From Poronia punctata (taxonomy: Eukaryota; Ascomycota; Sordariomycetes; Xylariales; Xylariaceae): a stretch of DNA of 64,000 nucleotides. The notes beneath the pieces were generated by a model that was not told where the DNA came from, did not search any database, and saw only the letters and a program-made list of their open reading frames with translations. The position numbers were made by a program, and so were the translations under genes. Below are positions 12,822 to 24,900 of the stretch, piece by piece (position 1 is the first letter of the stretch; each line of letters begins with the position of its first letter). The stretch spans positions 372,001 to 436,000 of the forward strand of contig MU401457.1 in NCBI GenBank assembly GCA_022579005.1, read 5' to 3'.

Positions 12822-14296
12822 ATGCCGGTCCCGTATCGTATCCCCGTCCCGCTTCGGGGCGGCCATGTTGTCGACACGCTTCCGCTTCTGGCTCCTCACA
12901 TCGTTCCCAGGTCAACGCCAGCTGACGAGTCGGAAACATCCCCAAACCGGTTACCTACGATTGCTGCTGTACGTCCGATCCCTTTATCCAAATCTTATGC
13001 ATACGTTCTAACGTGCACATGCATGTGACTTGCTAGATTGTCGTTGTAGCCGCCGTCTTCGTAATTTCCATCGCCGCTTTTCTATTCCTGAAGCGACGCC
13101 GCGACCGGGCTCAGCGCGAGTATAAAAGGGCCAACGGTCTTGAACCTAATCGGAGTACCACTTCGATGGGTACCAGCCATCGACGCGGCTCGCAAAGCAA
13201 CGATGACGTCTCGGAACCGGCTCGAACTAGCACTTCTAATATTGACCGTAACACGTCCCTTCGTTCCATCTTGACCCTGCCTGTGTATAGGAGCACGCCA
13301 CAAGAAAACGAGCGAACAATGGGACGCGCGGGTGAACGGGGTGGCGTAGACGTCGTCATTGAGCTACCCAGTGCCGACAATATCGAGTCTTTGCGAGACG
13401 CAGAGATGGAGGCCATATACCAGATTCGACTGGCTCGGAGGCAACAAGCAGCCGAGAGGGAAGAGCGGCGACGGCTTACGCGGGAGGCCCGGGAACGGGG
13501 TGATCAGGCGGCACTGGCCGAGCTCCGTGCTCGCCGCCAGGCCGAGGGCGACAGTTGTGCAATCGACGACCTTCGCGAAACCCAGACCCAAATCCGAACA
13601 CGCCGCGAACGCGCCGTTTCCACCGTCAGCTACCACGACGTGGGCGTTGCACGGCACGACGGATCGCGCATCCGCGCTAATAGCTCGGAGAGTGAGCGCG
13701 TTGGCCTGCTGTCTGATGCTGCAAGTATCGCACTCTCTACGCGGTCGCCGTCGGCCTTGTCGAACCGCCGTATATCAGACGTAACAGGGGCGCTCACTTT
13801 AGAAACAACACGTTCTCTGGATGCACGATCGCCGTCGGCCCAATCGCACCGCCGTATGCATAGCGTTGGCTCCGTCCTGAGTATCGACGATAATGGGGAC
13901 GCGTCTCCCCTGTCGGGCGGTACAACGCCGCGCTTGGGCGGTAATCGCGCGCGCGCGGGTTCGAGTCCTGAGATTGTAACAGAAGCCGACCTGGGCGACA
14001 GCAGTATACCGCCTCCCGACTACGAGGATGTCAGCCTCGAGGATGCGCGTTCCGGCGCCACTACCCCTATGTTCCGTGAACCGCCGCCAACATACTCTGG
14101 CCTTGGGCAAGAACCGACACGCCGGGATAGCGAAGGTGATAGCAGTGACACGGGCCTAGTCGAGGAAAGCAGGAGTAGACGTTCGTCAAATATGTCCTCA
14201 AGAGGCGTAGGCGGCATTCCACAACTACCGAGTCTGAGCTTCGGCCAGCTACCGCAAATTGTGATAGAACCGTTTAACGCCAACCCCGAACGGTAG
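12822..14296 (+). CDS. Single-pass membrane protein with two PPxY motifs (candidate Rsp5/Nedd4 ligand)
   Basis: Two exons: 12822-12968 and 13037-14296. The intron 12969-13036 has a GTACGT donor, a perfect CTAAC branch at about 13009 and a TAG acceptor, phase 0, giving 468 residues. The ATG at 12822 is the only in-frame ATG of exon 1. Residues 1-49 form a Pro/Ser/Thr-rich extracytosolic-type segment; 50-68 (IVVVAAVFVISIAAFLFL) form one transmembrane helix, followed by KRRRDR, predicting a cytosolic C-terminus. About residues 169-222 are a highly charged Arg/Glu helical stretch (possible coiled coil). PPDY (about 375-378) and PPTY (about 399-402) fit the PPxY consensus bound by WW domains of Rsp5-type ubiquitin ligases. 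A role as ligase adaptor is inference from layout only; the family is not recognised. Confidence 0.75.
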
Positions 14297-17200
14297 CTGT
14301 GAGGTTAGGCAATTTACTTGCGAGCTGAACAACCGCCAGGAATTGGTCATATGCGACAAATTAAAGCCATGGACACATTCACGATGGTTGTTATGCTATT
14401 AGTGACGCTGTCGTAAATACAGTGCTTCCTTTTCGTCACGGCCAAGGGCCTAAAGATATCGATGGTTTTGGGCTCTTGCGAGACGGGGCAGAATCAACAT
14501 TCCCGAGTTGAACCTCATGGGTTGGCTATGTCTTTATAAAGGTGTAGCGACAGGCGTTCCGGGATCATGAAATCGGTCACCAGGGTCTTTTTGGAAGTAT
14601 AAGGTAATGGGGCAGACTTCCTCATTATCATACCAAATCTGCAAGATTACCGTCCGATACGAGACAAACCGACAGCAAGACATTCGTCTCGCCGGCCAGG
14701 TGTCTCTCGTGGACTACTCACAACCATAGCATGCGTCTGTGCTATCGGAAAGGCAAATCCAAGCGAGCGCCCCCTTACATTATACGGGGGAATACTAAAC
14801 AGCTATCAAAAGCGAAGGGAACTAGAAGGCCCGAATTGGTGATTAAATAGACTTGACGGAATATTCGGTCTCGTGTTCCTCGTGGAGTCGACGCCATCAA
14901 CAAAGAGCGACCGGACAACAACTGAAATTCGACATATATATCTCGAGGTAGTAATGCTTTTCTACTCTGGAGTGCGGTGGTGGAAAGGGCGTTTATCGAA
15001 ATAATGGATAGGCCACGTTTTGGATACCCTCTGGGCCATTTTTAGGATGATGAGCTATGAAAGGCAGGGCAAAGGAATACATGCCTTTTCTAGCTGTATA
15101 TACGAACACTATGACGACTGTCACAGTACAATGATACCTGGTTAGAGATGCTTTTTATTAGACATACCAACATTTTTCATAACCACAAAAGTATTTCCCT
15201 TGACGTGGTTTACGATGATGAACTGACATGGACACACTCATATATCGAATGAATTGTCAGTTTACGCGGTCAGCTAGAGATGCTAGACATGCTGTCAGCA
15301 AACTGGCGCAACCTCGTTTTAGAGTCTAGACTCGTCTCTTCGCTGCATGGTCCTTTTCCTTACTCTAGCCCGTTCGCCGGGTTGCCGGTAGGATTGTCAC
15401 ACGTATATTAAGTGTAAGTGGTAACTCGTTCTAGATATCAATTTGAGGATAAACCGCGGGAATTATACCTGTCCCCTGTGAAGCCCAATCCTCTAAATAT
15501 ATATACGTAAAAAAAAAAGTCGTTGACATCTCGAACGTTGCATTGGGTGGATGTATCGGGAGCTCTATAATATGTGTTAACCCAAGGAGACCCCGAGTAA
15601 TAACAGAGTAGTTTGATTAAAGTTCCAGATAACCTAGATGTACGGTGTCTTGGTCGTTGGAGGGGTTGTTTACAGATGCGCTGTAACCCCATAATGTAAT
15701 GTACCGTACCGTTGCCAGATGTGCGTGTATGGTTTTGTGTTGCAGTAAAGGTTACCTAGGTGTGTCTAGATTATAGTCATGTTTTCAGGATAGGGAAATT
15801 ATTATATATTTGTTGCGGTTGTTGTCATCATCTACAAATACGAGGACCTACTCGTACTCGAGAGAAGAGTAAAGGAATGCTTTGTCACATATTGCTATAT
15901 GATTACAAAAAGCCCATTTTTGGTATATCTTTTCTCTGTATTATCTAGGTACATTATTAATATCGACACGTATAAGTTAAGTAGAGGTGGAGAGGTGAGA
16001 TTCCTGCAAAGGGGAAGATCGATCAAGCCATTCATTCAATGGTCTGTCTTATGATTTATCAGAGCAGAATTTCGTCAGGATGGATGTGTTGTAAGCAATT
16101 ATTCAGCATGCGAGTTTGTCGACGGGGCTGAATTGGACGATGTTACCTGACTCGAAAACTAGGGTTAGTCTAGTCTAATCTAGGTTACCTGGGTGATTAC
16201 CAAAGAAAGGGAAGAAAAAGATACTTGCTTCTTCCTATTACATGTTAGACTGGGTAGGGGAAGCCAATCGGTTCTTTTCCAAGCGGGACGGAATGAGAGG
16301 GCCAAGACTTTATAGGAGGGGGCATTTCTTTCTCTTTCGTGTCTGTTGTGTCTAATTCTATATTGGATGTAGGAAGTTGGATTTGTAAACATCTCTGTCT
16401 CTGGACTCGTACCTACTATAATCACATGGGCTGAGGGAAAGAATGTAGGGAAATTGCATTTCTAATGGTGACAAACTGTACATCTACATCGATGATTCCA
16501 TAATTGCTGTTTAGATCTGATCTGGATAGGTCGTTTCTACTAGGTAAACCTTTGTTTGTAACTACATGTCGGTAGTCGAGAAGCAAGAAAATAGTAAACT
16601 CGTTCCAGATTAGTCTAGATACGGCAAGGGAACTATTCCGAACAGAGCTTAGATATCCCCACATCTTGAACATTGGTAACAATCTCATCAGCAAAGTCAG
16701 CCGTGAAGCCTTGTGAGATGCAAGTATGTGACCCCGTTTCTGGCATCCTACATACATCATGCAGGGGCTTTGGAGAAAAAAAAGTCTCATACGACTTCTT
16801 CTCGGATGTTACCAATCCATTCATTACACTTTGCTTGTGGTATCTACTAGAAGGATGAGACCTAGCATCCACCTTTTTTCACGGTTACAGTTGGGGCTGT
16901 TACGGCCATGACAAGGAGAGGGGATTCTTGATTGGTTTCTCGACATCTGCAAGTAAGCAAGCCTCTTTCTTCCTCTCTCTCTCTCTCTCTCGCTACTACC
17001 TCATCTTTTTGATATACCGCATGTAGGTTTGTAAGGTGATCCACCAAGTGTTAGAAATGCCCGACCTGCAGTAGCTGGAAAATGTAAGCAATAATGATTT
17101 TCTATCTATCTACGGGCATTGGGTTTCCGTTCTATACCAACTTTAGTCTATGACTAAGACGATACTACTTCCCACTTGGGCCCAGTCCGCCTTGACAACC

Positions 17201-17502
17201 CCTCCCCCTCATCGGTGGCTGTCGCGACAACCCTGCATATGACACGATAGCCCGTATTAGTAACAAGGAGTAAGAAAGAAGATGTGATTATATCTGTAAC
17301 ATAGGTACTTACCTAGGCAAGCGCATGTAGACAGGTATATAAAAACCGCACCTCTCCTACTCATTCACACTCGAATCTATCATCCACCTCATCATCACCT
17401 TTCTAAAAAAGTACTACTCTTGCTACCATTAGCTCTATAATCTTTCAATACTTTGCTTCGCTATACCGTAATCTGATCACTTTATCACACTACATAAACA
17501 AG
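14297..17502. other. Long spacer; right end is the flavoprotein promoter
   Basis: About 3.2 kb with AT-rich parts, TAGG-type motifs and a (CT)n tract near 16973-16991. No coding frame is supported. The last 200 bases contain a TATA-like box and a CT-rich leader. Confidence 0.5.
17336..17343 (+). promoter_or_regulatory. TATA-like box upstream of the flavoprotein gene
   Basis: TATATAAA about 160 bp before the ATG at 17503, followed by a CT/CA-rich stretch typical of fungal transcription start regions. Position and sequence fit a core promoter; untested. Confidence 0.5.
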
Positions 17503-18295
17503 ATGGCGCCCAAGATTGCAATCGTCTACGTAAGTTGCCTCTCTTTCTCTCTCACTTTAGGTGTGCCATACCAAAAATAGGAGGACATACCCTGTCTTCT
17601 TTCAGAGGGTGGGGTAAATATCTGTACTCCCAACCTAGACGGCCTTATTCATAAAGCTCGTCGCCATTATGTCATAAATTCAAAAACTAATCTGACTTCT
17701 TCAGTACTCCATGTACGGGCATATCGCCCAACTAGCTGCCGCCGAAAAAGCCGGCATCGAGAAAGCCGGCGGTACAGCCGACGTCTTCCAAATCCCCGAG
17801 ACTCTCCCCGAGGAGGTTCTCAAGAAGATGTACGCCCCCGGCCAATCCAAGGACGTTCCTCTCCTAGAAGACCCCGCCGTGCTCGAGCAGTACGACGCCT
17901 TCCTACTCGGCATCCCCACCAGATACGGCAACTTCCCCGCCCAGTGGAAGACGTTCTGGGACAAGACGGGCAAGCAGTGGGCCACTGGCGGCTACTACGG
18001 CAAATACGCCGGTCTGTTCGTCTCCACGGGCTCTCTGGGCGGCGGCCAGGAATCTACCGCCATCGCGGCCATGTCGACGCTTACTCACCACGGTATCATC
18101 TACGTGCCTTTCGGCTATACCAAGGCTTTCGCGCAGATGTCGGACCTCACGGAGATTCATGGCGGTAGTCCCTGGGGTGCGGGCACTTTTGCTGGTGCGG
18201 ATGGATCAAGACAGCCTAGCGCGAGGGAACTGGAGATTGCTACGATTCAGGGAGAGGAGTTTTATAAGACTGTTGCTAAGGCTTTCAGTGGCTGA
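17503..18295 (+). CDS. WrbA/Pst2-type flavodoxin-like NAD(P)H:quinone oxidoreductase
   Basis: Two exons: 17503-17529 (MAPKIAIVY) and 17705-18295, intron 17530-17704 (GTAAGT donor, TTCAG acceptor, phase 0), giving 205 residues, the normal length of this family. The FMN-binding phosphate loop is YYSMYGHI at the exon junction. Further family marks are GIPTRYGNFPAQWK, STGSLGGGQE, STLTHHGI and GGSPWGAGTFAG. Proteins of this group (WrbA; yeast Pst2, Rfs1, Ycp4; fungal allergen homologues) are tetrameric FMN enzymes that reduce quinones by two electrons and protect membranes from oxidative stress. The TGA stop at 18293-18295 is followed by CTG and by 58 further in-frame sense codons ending in a CaaX motif (separate entry). 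Convergent with the aminotransferase, whose stop lies at 18665. Confidence 0.92.
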
Positions 18296-18472
18296 CTGCA
18301 TGGCGGAGAGGAGGAGAAGGAAGAGAAGGTCGAGGTAGCGGTTGCGGTTGCCGAGCCGAAATCACAGACGGCTGAGAAGCAGGAAATACCTGTTGCTCCT
18401 ACTGCTCCTGCCGAGAAGAAAAAGGATAAAGGGGAAGGACCTTGTGGACTGCCTAAGTGTGTGGTCTTATAG
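18296..18472 (+). other. Candidate stop-codon readthrough extension ending in a CaaX box
   Basis: In frame with the flavoprotein, immediately after TGA (18293-18295), 58 sense codons run to a TAG at 18470-18472. The tail starts LHGGEEEKEEKVEV, continues Pro/Ala-rich, then KKKDKGEG, and ends PCGLPKCVVL. CVVL fits a CaaX prenylation box (final Leu favours geranylgeranylation), with a second Cys eight residues from the end and a Lys cluster before it, as in Ras-type anchors. The stop context TGA-CT resembles the leaky TGA-CTA signal known from fungal and animal readthrough genes, differing at the last base. No GT-AG intron of reasonable size that would remove the stop is visible. The alternative is a recent sense-to-stop mutation. 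Confidence 0.6.
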
Positions 18473-18664
18473 GGCGGATACCTTACCTAGACATGAACAG
18501 AAAAACTGGATAATGAATTAATGAAATATCAACAATGAAGAACACATTAATCTTCTAAAATGTCAATTTTCCGGATCCGATAAAGTGAAATAACACGAGC
18601 CCTCAGGAATGAATCTAACAGTTGCACAAGACGTATCCTATGCAAGTTTCATGTATGAACGAAT

Positions 18665-20038
18665 CTATCCCAAATACTCCCTAACATAACCCCCCAACCT
18701 CTCCAACGCACTCCTCAAAACCTCCGTCTCACAGACATACCCAATCCTCACAAACCCCCTAAAATCAACCCCTCTCCCGAAACATTTCCCCCCCGGAACA
18801 AACAAAACCCCTGTTTTCTGTAGCACATCCTTACAGAACTCCTCGTCATCAACCGGTTCCCCTTTTGCCGTCTTAAATCTAACAAAAGCCGTAGTACCAC
18901 CCTGCGGTCTCGTCCAATCACAAAAATCTCGGAAATCCTCTTCCACGAATTCCGTCATCAGCGCGAGATTTGTGCGCGCAAGCGCCATATTCCGAGCTAA
19001 TAACTTGTCTCGCGCGGATGTGAGAGCGTACCGCGCGACGGAGTCATCGATTAGGGAGACGCTTATGGTGGTGTAGTCTCGTGCGGAGGTTAGTTGTTTC
19101 ATGAGTGTTTGGGAGCGGGTTGCTATCCAGCCTAGACGGAGTCCGGCTAGGGACCAGGCTTTGGAGACGGAGGATGTGGATAGGATGAGGGGGTATGAAT
19201 GGGAGAGGGATAGGGTCAAAGCGGAAGGGGAAGGGGAAAGGGGGGAATGGAGGAGGGGACGGTAGACTTCGTCGGAGAGGATGGTTATGTTGTGTTTTTG
19301 GGCGATGGAGATTATTTGGGAGAGGATGGGAAGAGGGGTTATTGCGCCGGTTGGGTTGTTGGGGTTGTTGAGGACTAGCATCTGTTTTTTGAGGGGGGGG
19401 GGGTTGTTAGTAGGTGTATTTATTGTAGGTTTTCATTTATGGATGATGGAAAAGGGGGAAAAAGGAGAAAAAGAATGAGATTTAACACTCATAAGTGGAA
19501 ATTCGGAACGAACAGACAAAAAAGAAAAGAAGTAAAATACCTTGGTATTGCTCTTAATCAACTTTTTCAATTCCTCAATATTAGGCACATACCCATCCTC
19601 CTCCCTCAGCCTCCAAAGCGAGACCTCGGCACCCAGAGATTCCGGCACGGAATATAACTGCTGATACGTCGGATACACGCATATAACATGATCGCCTGGT
19701 CCGACGAGAGAGTAAAAGATGAGATGATTCGCAGCTATAGCGCCCTGGGTTATCAGGATGTCGTCCGCGGATAATGGACTCTCATTCTCATTCTCATTCT
19801 CATCATTATATAGAGCGGCGATGCCCCGGCGCAATTCCTCGGTTCCCCTTATCGCGCCGTATGTCAGCTTTGCTGAGAAGTCTATGATTGGTTTTGGTCT
19901 GCCGTCTGCAGAGTTCAATTCTTCGAGTTGCGAGATGGAGATTGAGGAAGAGCATGTCTCGGCTATGTTTAGGACGTCGGGTGTGTTTTCGTACGTGTCC
20001 ATCCATTGCTCTACGTCGAAAGGTTGGATTTTGACCAT
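18665..20038 (-). CDS. PLP-dependent aminotransferase, class I/II fold
   Basis: Two exons on the minus strand: 20038-19541 and 19381-18665, intron 19382-19540 (GTATTT donor, AACAG acceptor, phase 0), giving 404 residues. Fold type I marks in order: AKLTYGAIRG; GAIAANHLIFYSLVGPGDHV (cofactor-binding region); NNPNNPTGA at about 171; SDEVY at about 202 (Asp contacting the pyridine nitrogen); SSVSKAWSLAGLRLGW with the Schiff-base Lys at about 240; and a C-terminal FVRIGY containing the Arg that binds the substrate carboxylate. It resembles the fungal aminotransferases annotated as ACC-synthase-like or capreomycidine-synthase-like; the substrate cannot be read from sequence. The intron carries a G/C homopolymer of about 11 next to the acceptor. 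Confidence 0.9.
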
Positions 20039-21994
20039 TTTGACTTGACTTGTCTTTTTGTCTTTTTTATCTTTTAAGTTGCGATACTTTGGCTGTTCGA
20101 TGATTATGAGTGTTATGATTTTGTTGAAGAACTTGGGGGAAACGGATTTTGGCTTTATATATATCAGGGAGGTTAACTTGTACTACCTCCCTTGATGCCC
20201 CGTATCTGCCCCGTACCCCTCGGCGACCGCCGACCCGGTTTTCCTACGACTACGAAGGGCGCGCTTGGAGGGCGTGCTTACGACTACGAAGGGCGTGCTG
20301 TATGCTAGGATATGCATCCTGATAAGGAGTCGGATTACCTAATACCTACCTACCTACCTTAGGGCCTAGGCGGCAGTCGATGAGATGTAACTATTCCGGG
20401 ACCGGAAAAAAAAAAGAAAAAAAAATCTAAAAGGCGCATTCAATCGGATATATTAGGTACTCATGCTTACCCACGGTGATGCAGGCTGTTGGATATTGTT
20501 GTCCCTTGTTGCGATATTTGAGGAAATGTTAGAAATAATGAGTGATACAGAAATGCCAAGCTAGAACTCCAACATAGGTAGGCAGGTCGATTTCGTTTAT
20601 GTCCCCCCGACCATCACATAGCGTATGCACCACCGTTGGGAGAGAGGTTTCGAAACTCATTCATCATCTTTCTCAAAGACGGTCTGGTACGTGTACGTCC
20701 TACGTAGGACAGCATCGGAGCATTGCACCTCATGAAAAATGTACATATTGCACTTTATTGTCCCGGCTCCTTGGTAGTTTGAATTCCGGTTGATGCTTTA
20801 ACTTAAACATCAGGTTAATTTGTTCTGATGAATAAGAGTTGTATAACATTCCTTTAAGTAGCTGAAGCATTGAGATCAAGTCAGTTTCTCTACAAGTACA
20901 CATTGTAAGTGACTACGGCTTATAATACGGATATGGGATAAACCGACTATGTTGATCAAGACATACAACTTGCTGTCTACTGAGTACCTCCTTAACCTCT
21001 AATAAGATTTGCTATATCTACGCATAATCCTTTTTTACCTCCTACTGAGCACCTGAGGTAGGATTTTGACCGATGCAAATGGAATCACTCAAATGTCGAT
21101 TTGAATCCTATTTATCTTCTTAAGTGTACATGTACATACCTGTACAAGTCAACGGCGGTGTTTACCCCAGATTGAAATATATTGAGTTGGATGGGGCTGT
21201 GTTGCAGGGGGAGTGGAGTGTGTCGTCATGTGCATGTCCAGGACCGTAGGTATCACTCATGTACCTTGTCACCTGACCATCACAGGGGAGCTTCTCCCAT
21301 CACCCTTCCGTAGCTGTAACTGTAGGGCTGTAAGCACTCACTGTAGACAGCTAACTTATCGCCGATTGTTACTTGTGTAGTACCAGCAGCGCATTTACGC
21401 ACGTTTTAACTCTTGACCTGTTGAGGGCCCCGAGTGAAACTGTCCATCATCCTATTGCGGATGGCAATCTTCTCCTGGATCAAACACCTCGTTGTCTAGG
21501 ATACCTCGATTATTTCCACCTACGAGTAGACACTCATGTTGTACGTGTGCTGACGGCAACTCTTCTTTGCCCTACATACGCATACCCGTTTGATTGTTCG
21601 AAATCGGCAAGAGCTTGCTCGCCTCTGTCGGACCGTTGATTCATGATTTGTCTTCTAATCGGCTAGACGTGGCGCTACACTAAGTTGCCCGAGGCCTTTC
21701 TCCAAACACAATCGTGGGGTTATCCTCACCCTCATACCTACTTCTACGTACCGCTTGCCATTCGACGACCGGATTGGTGTTTAATAGGTGGAACATACAG
21801 GCCGCAGCTAGCTCAGCTTCAACGTCGTCAACTCACGCTAAATGTGGTAACCTGTCACGACCATCGTCGACCGCTATCAGCCGCATTCGGCGCCAATTTA
21901 CGACACCCAATTCGACCTAGAGCGATCTGTCCCGATCGGCCAAACGAACCCGTGCGCCTGTTCCAAACCTCAAGGCCTGCGATCATCTTCCAAG
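20039..21994. other. Divergent promoter region between aminotransferase and ABC transporter
   Basis: About 1.95 kb. Contains a 21-bp direct repeat (20245-20265 and 20279-20299, beginning TACGACTACGAAGGGCG, one mismatch), an A-rich tract at 20405-20427 and TACC tetranucleotides. Frames at 21373-21639 and 21685-22083 lack family features; the second overlaps the first transporter exon in another frame. No gene supported. Confidence 0.45.
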
Positions 21995-24900
21995 ATGTTT
22001 CTGCCGGCTGCGCGGTTACTCGCATTGGGGGCAGTGTCCCTATCATGCGTTGTTGCCGCCCAGAAGAATTACACGCAGGTTGATATGTTGCGAGCGCAGT
22101 TGGCCTTGATGGGCGATAGACCGGGCAATTGTCCTCCATGGTAAGCCGTGCTATTTGTACGCGTGGAAATACAACAGTTCAGACGCTGACTTGCGGTCTA
22201 CTACAGCTTCAACTGTCTGCTCCCGGCATACGAATGCGGCCAGTTCGCCGACTGCAACGAGTACAACGGGAAGTGCGAGTGTCCGGCCGGTTTTGGAGGA
22301 GATGATTGCCTACAGCCAAGTTCGACCACCCATATGCCACTACCTGTTTTTGGACTACGTACTAACAGGTGAACAGCATGCGGCTCCCTGGGACGCGGAA
22401 AAGACCGGCCTATTAGAGATGGCGACACTTGCGACTGTGACGAGGGCTGGACCGGTATCAACTGCAACGTCTGCACCGAGAACAAGGCATGCAACGCATT
22501 GATGGAAACTGGGGAGGATGGCGTATGCTACCAGAATGGCGAAGTCGTAAAAGAAAACTACCAGATGTGCGACGTCACCAACTCCAAGATCCTGATGATG
22601 CTGGAGGGCAAGATTCCCCAGGCGACTTTCATGTGCAACAAGGAGACTGGGTTTTGCGATTTCCAATGTGAGTGCTTTTTGCTATGTGTAGGCAATGGCT
22701 GCGCAACTTAGGTATTAACGTGAAATAGTCTGGGTCGACCGCGTCGAGTCTTTCTACTGCCACTTGGAGAACTGCGAATCAAGTGCCGACTTCACTTCGG
22801 ACCAGAACAGCACCTACTACACTTGTCCAAATGTGCAGTGTGGCTGCATCACCGACCGTTTCCTTTGCGGCCAAGACGGCTCTATCGATCTCACCGACTT
22901 CCTCAAAGAATCCGTCGAAGGTCCTGCCAGCTTTGAATGTCTGCAGAAGGGAGGCGGTGTAAACGTCTGCAAGTTCAAGGAACCCCAGCTAGATTGGATG
23001 GTCCAGAATATATTTGGAGACAGGAGCATCGAGTTGGAATGTCGATCCGGCGAATGTCTCTACCACACCGAAGTCCCGGGCTACCAACGACCCGTCAAGG
23101 TCATCAACACCCCCCTGATCGCCGGCGTTATTGCTGGCTGCTCACTGTTCATCGTCGCCGTTATTCTCGTGACTTGGTATCTTTCCCGGCGCCAGTACAA
23201 ATATGGGCCTATTAGCTTGGATGACTCGGACGACGAGGCTACAAAACTCATGACCGACCACAAACCTGCTACGCTCTATTTTGAGAATGTGTGCTACGGC
23301 TTGAACGGAAAATCCATTCTCAGCGACATCCGCGGGATTGCCCACCCTGGCGAAATTACCGCCATAATGGGTGCATCTGGCGCAGGCAAAACGAGCTTCC
23401 TGGACATCCTTGCTCGTAAGAACAAACGGGGGCACTTTACGGGCGATTTCTATGTAAACGGAGAAAAGGTTAGCGATGCCGACTTCAAGTCTGTTGTAGG
23501 CTTCGTCGATCAAGAGGATACCATGTTGCCCACCCTCACCGTACACGAGACGATCCTGACCAGCGCTCTTCTTCGACTACCCCGCCACATGAGCCGTGCT
23601 GCCAAGGAGCAGCGTGTCTACGAAGTAGAGAGACAGCTGGGCATCCATCATATCCGCGACTCTTTGATCGGATCGGAAGAGGGTAAAGGCCGTGGTATCT
23701 CTGGCGGCGAAAAGCGGCGCGTGGGTATCGCTTGCGAGTTGGTCACGAGCCCGTCTATCCTGTTCCTCGACGAACCTACCAGTGGTCTTGATGCCTACAA
23801 CGCGTTTAACGTAATCGAATGTCTGGTAACCCTGGCCAAGACTTATAAGCGAACCGTCATCTTCACGATTCACCAGCCGAGGTCCAACATCGTTGCCCTG
23901 TTCGATCGTCTCATTCTTCTGGCCCAGGGCAAGACGGTCTACTCGGGCCCCTTTTCACAGTGCCAGGAATATTTCGACGAAGTCGGTTATTCCTGCCCGC
24001 CAGGCTTCAATATTGCTGATTATCTTGTTGACCTGACCATGCACGCGAGCAGTGCAGGCGCGTTTGACGACGGAAGTGTCTTGAACGATACCGCTAGCAG
24101 TGTGGGCCCGAGCAGTACCCAAGCTATCAAGTCGGTGGCCAGCATTTCCGGCAGCAGCACAGCCGACGAGGGCTCCGTGGTCGAGTCGTCGTCTAGCCGA
24201 CCGAAAAACATGCGAAAGAATTCCATCAGGGCACGTCAAGAGCGTGAGCTCTTCACTCGGCGGAAACATACGGCTGATACAGCTGCATCGTCTGATGTCG
24301 AGGAAGAGGCCGGGGCATACAAGCTCCATAAACAACCGGCCGGTGTAGTGCCGCCCCAAATCATAGTCGAAGACGTTCATGATCTTCCTCCGGCCGCTGG
24401 AACCAATCTTGACTCGCTTGTCCATTCCTACGTGGAATCCGACATCGCGGGTGCTATACATGACGAGATTGCACAGGCAGTGACTGTTGCGCGAGAGGCA
24501 AATGGTCAAAATGGGGGCGTTGTAACCAATGGCAACGGCAGCGGCAGCGGCGGCGCCATCGGCCGAGGCTATGCCCGAGTTGGTTATACTCGCCAGTTCA
24601 TCATTCTGTCGCAGCGCACGTGGAGAAACCTTTATCGCAACCCTCTCCTGATGCTGACCCACTACGCCATTGCTATCGTCCTCGCCGTCCTCTCCGGATA
24701 CCTCTTTTATGGCTTGACTGATGACATTCCTGGTTTCCAGAACCGACTTGGCCTCTTCTTCTTCCTTCTGGCCCTCTTCGGATTCAGCACGCTGACCAGC
24801 TTGAACGTCTTCGCATCGGAACGACTATTGTTTGTCCGTGAGCGAGCGAATGGCTATTATTCGCCCATCACCTATTTCACCGCCAAGATCCTCTTCGACA

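Noticed and set aside
12640..13011. A 123-codon plus-strand open frame
   Set aside because: Overlaps exon 1 of the PPxY membrane protein in another frame; the other frame has the ATG, the intron signals and the membrane helix.
17503..20038. Flavoprotein plus aminotransferase as a biosynthetic cluster
   Set aside because: No backbone synthase or other tailoring genes nearby; the neighbours are housekeeping genes, so adjacency is probably accidental.
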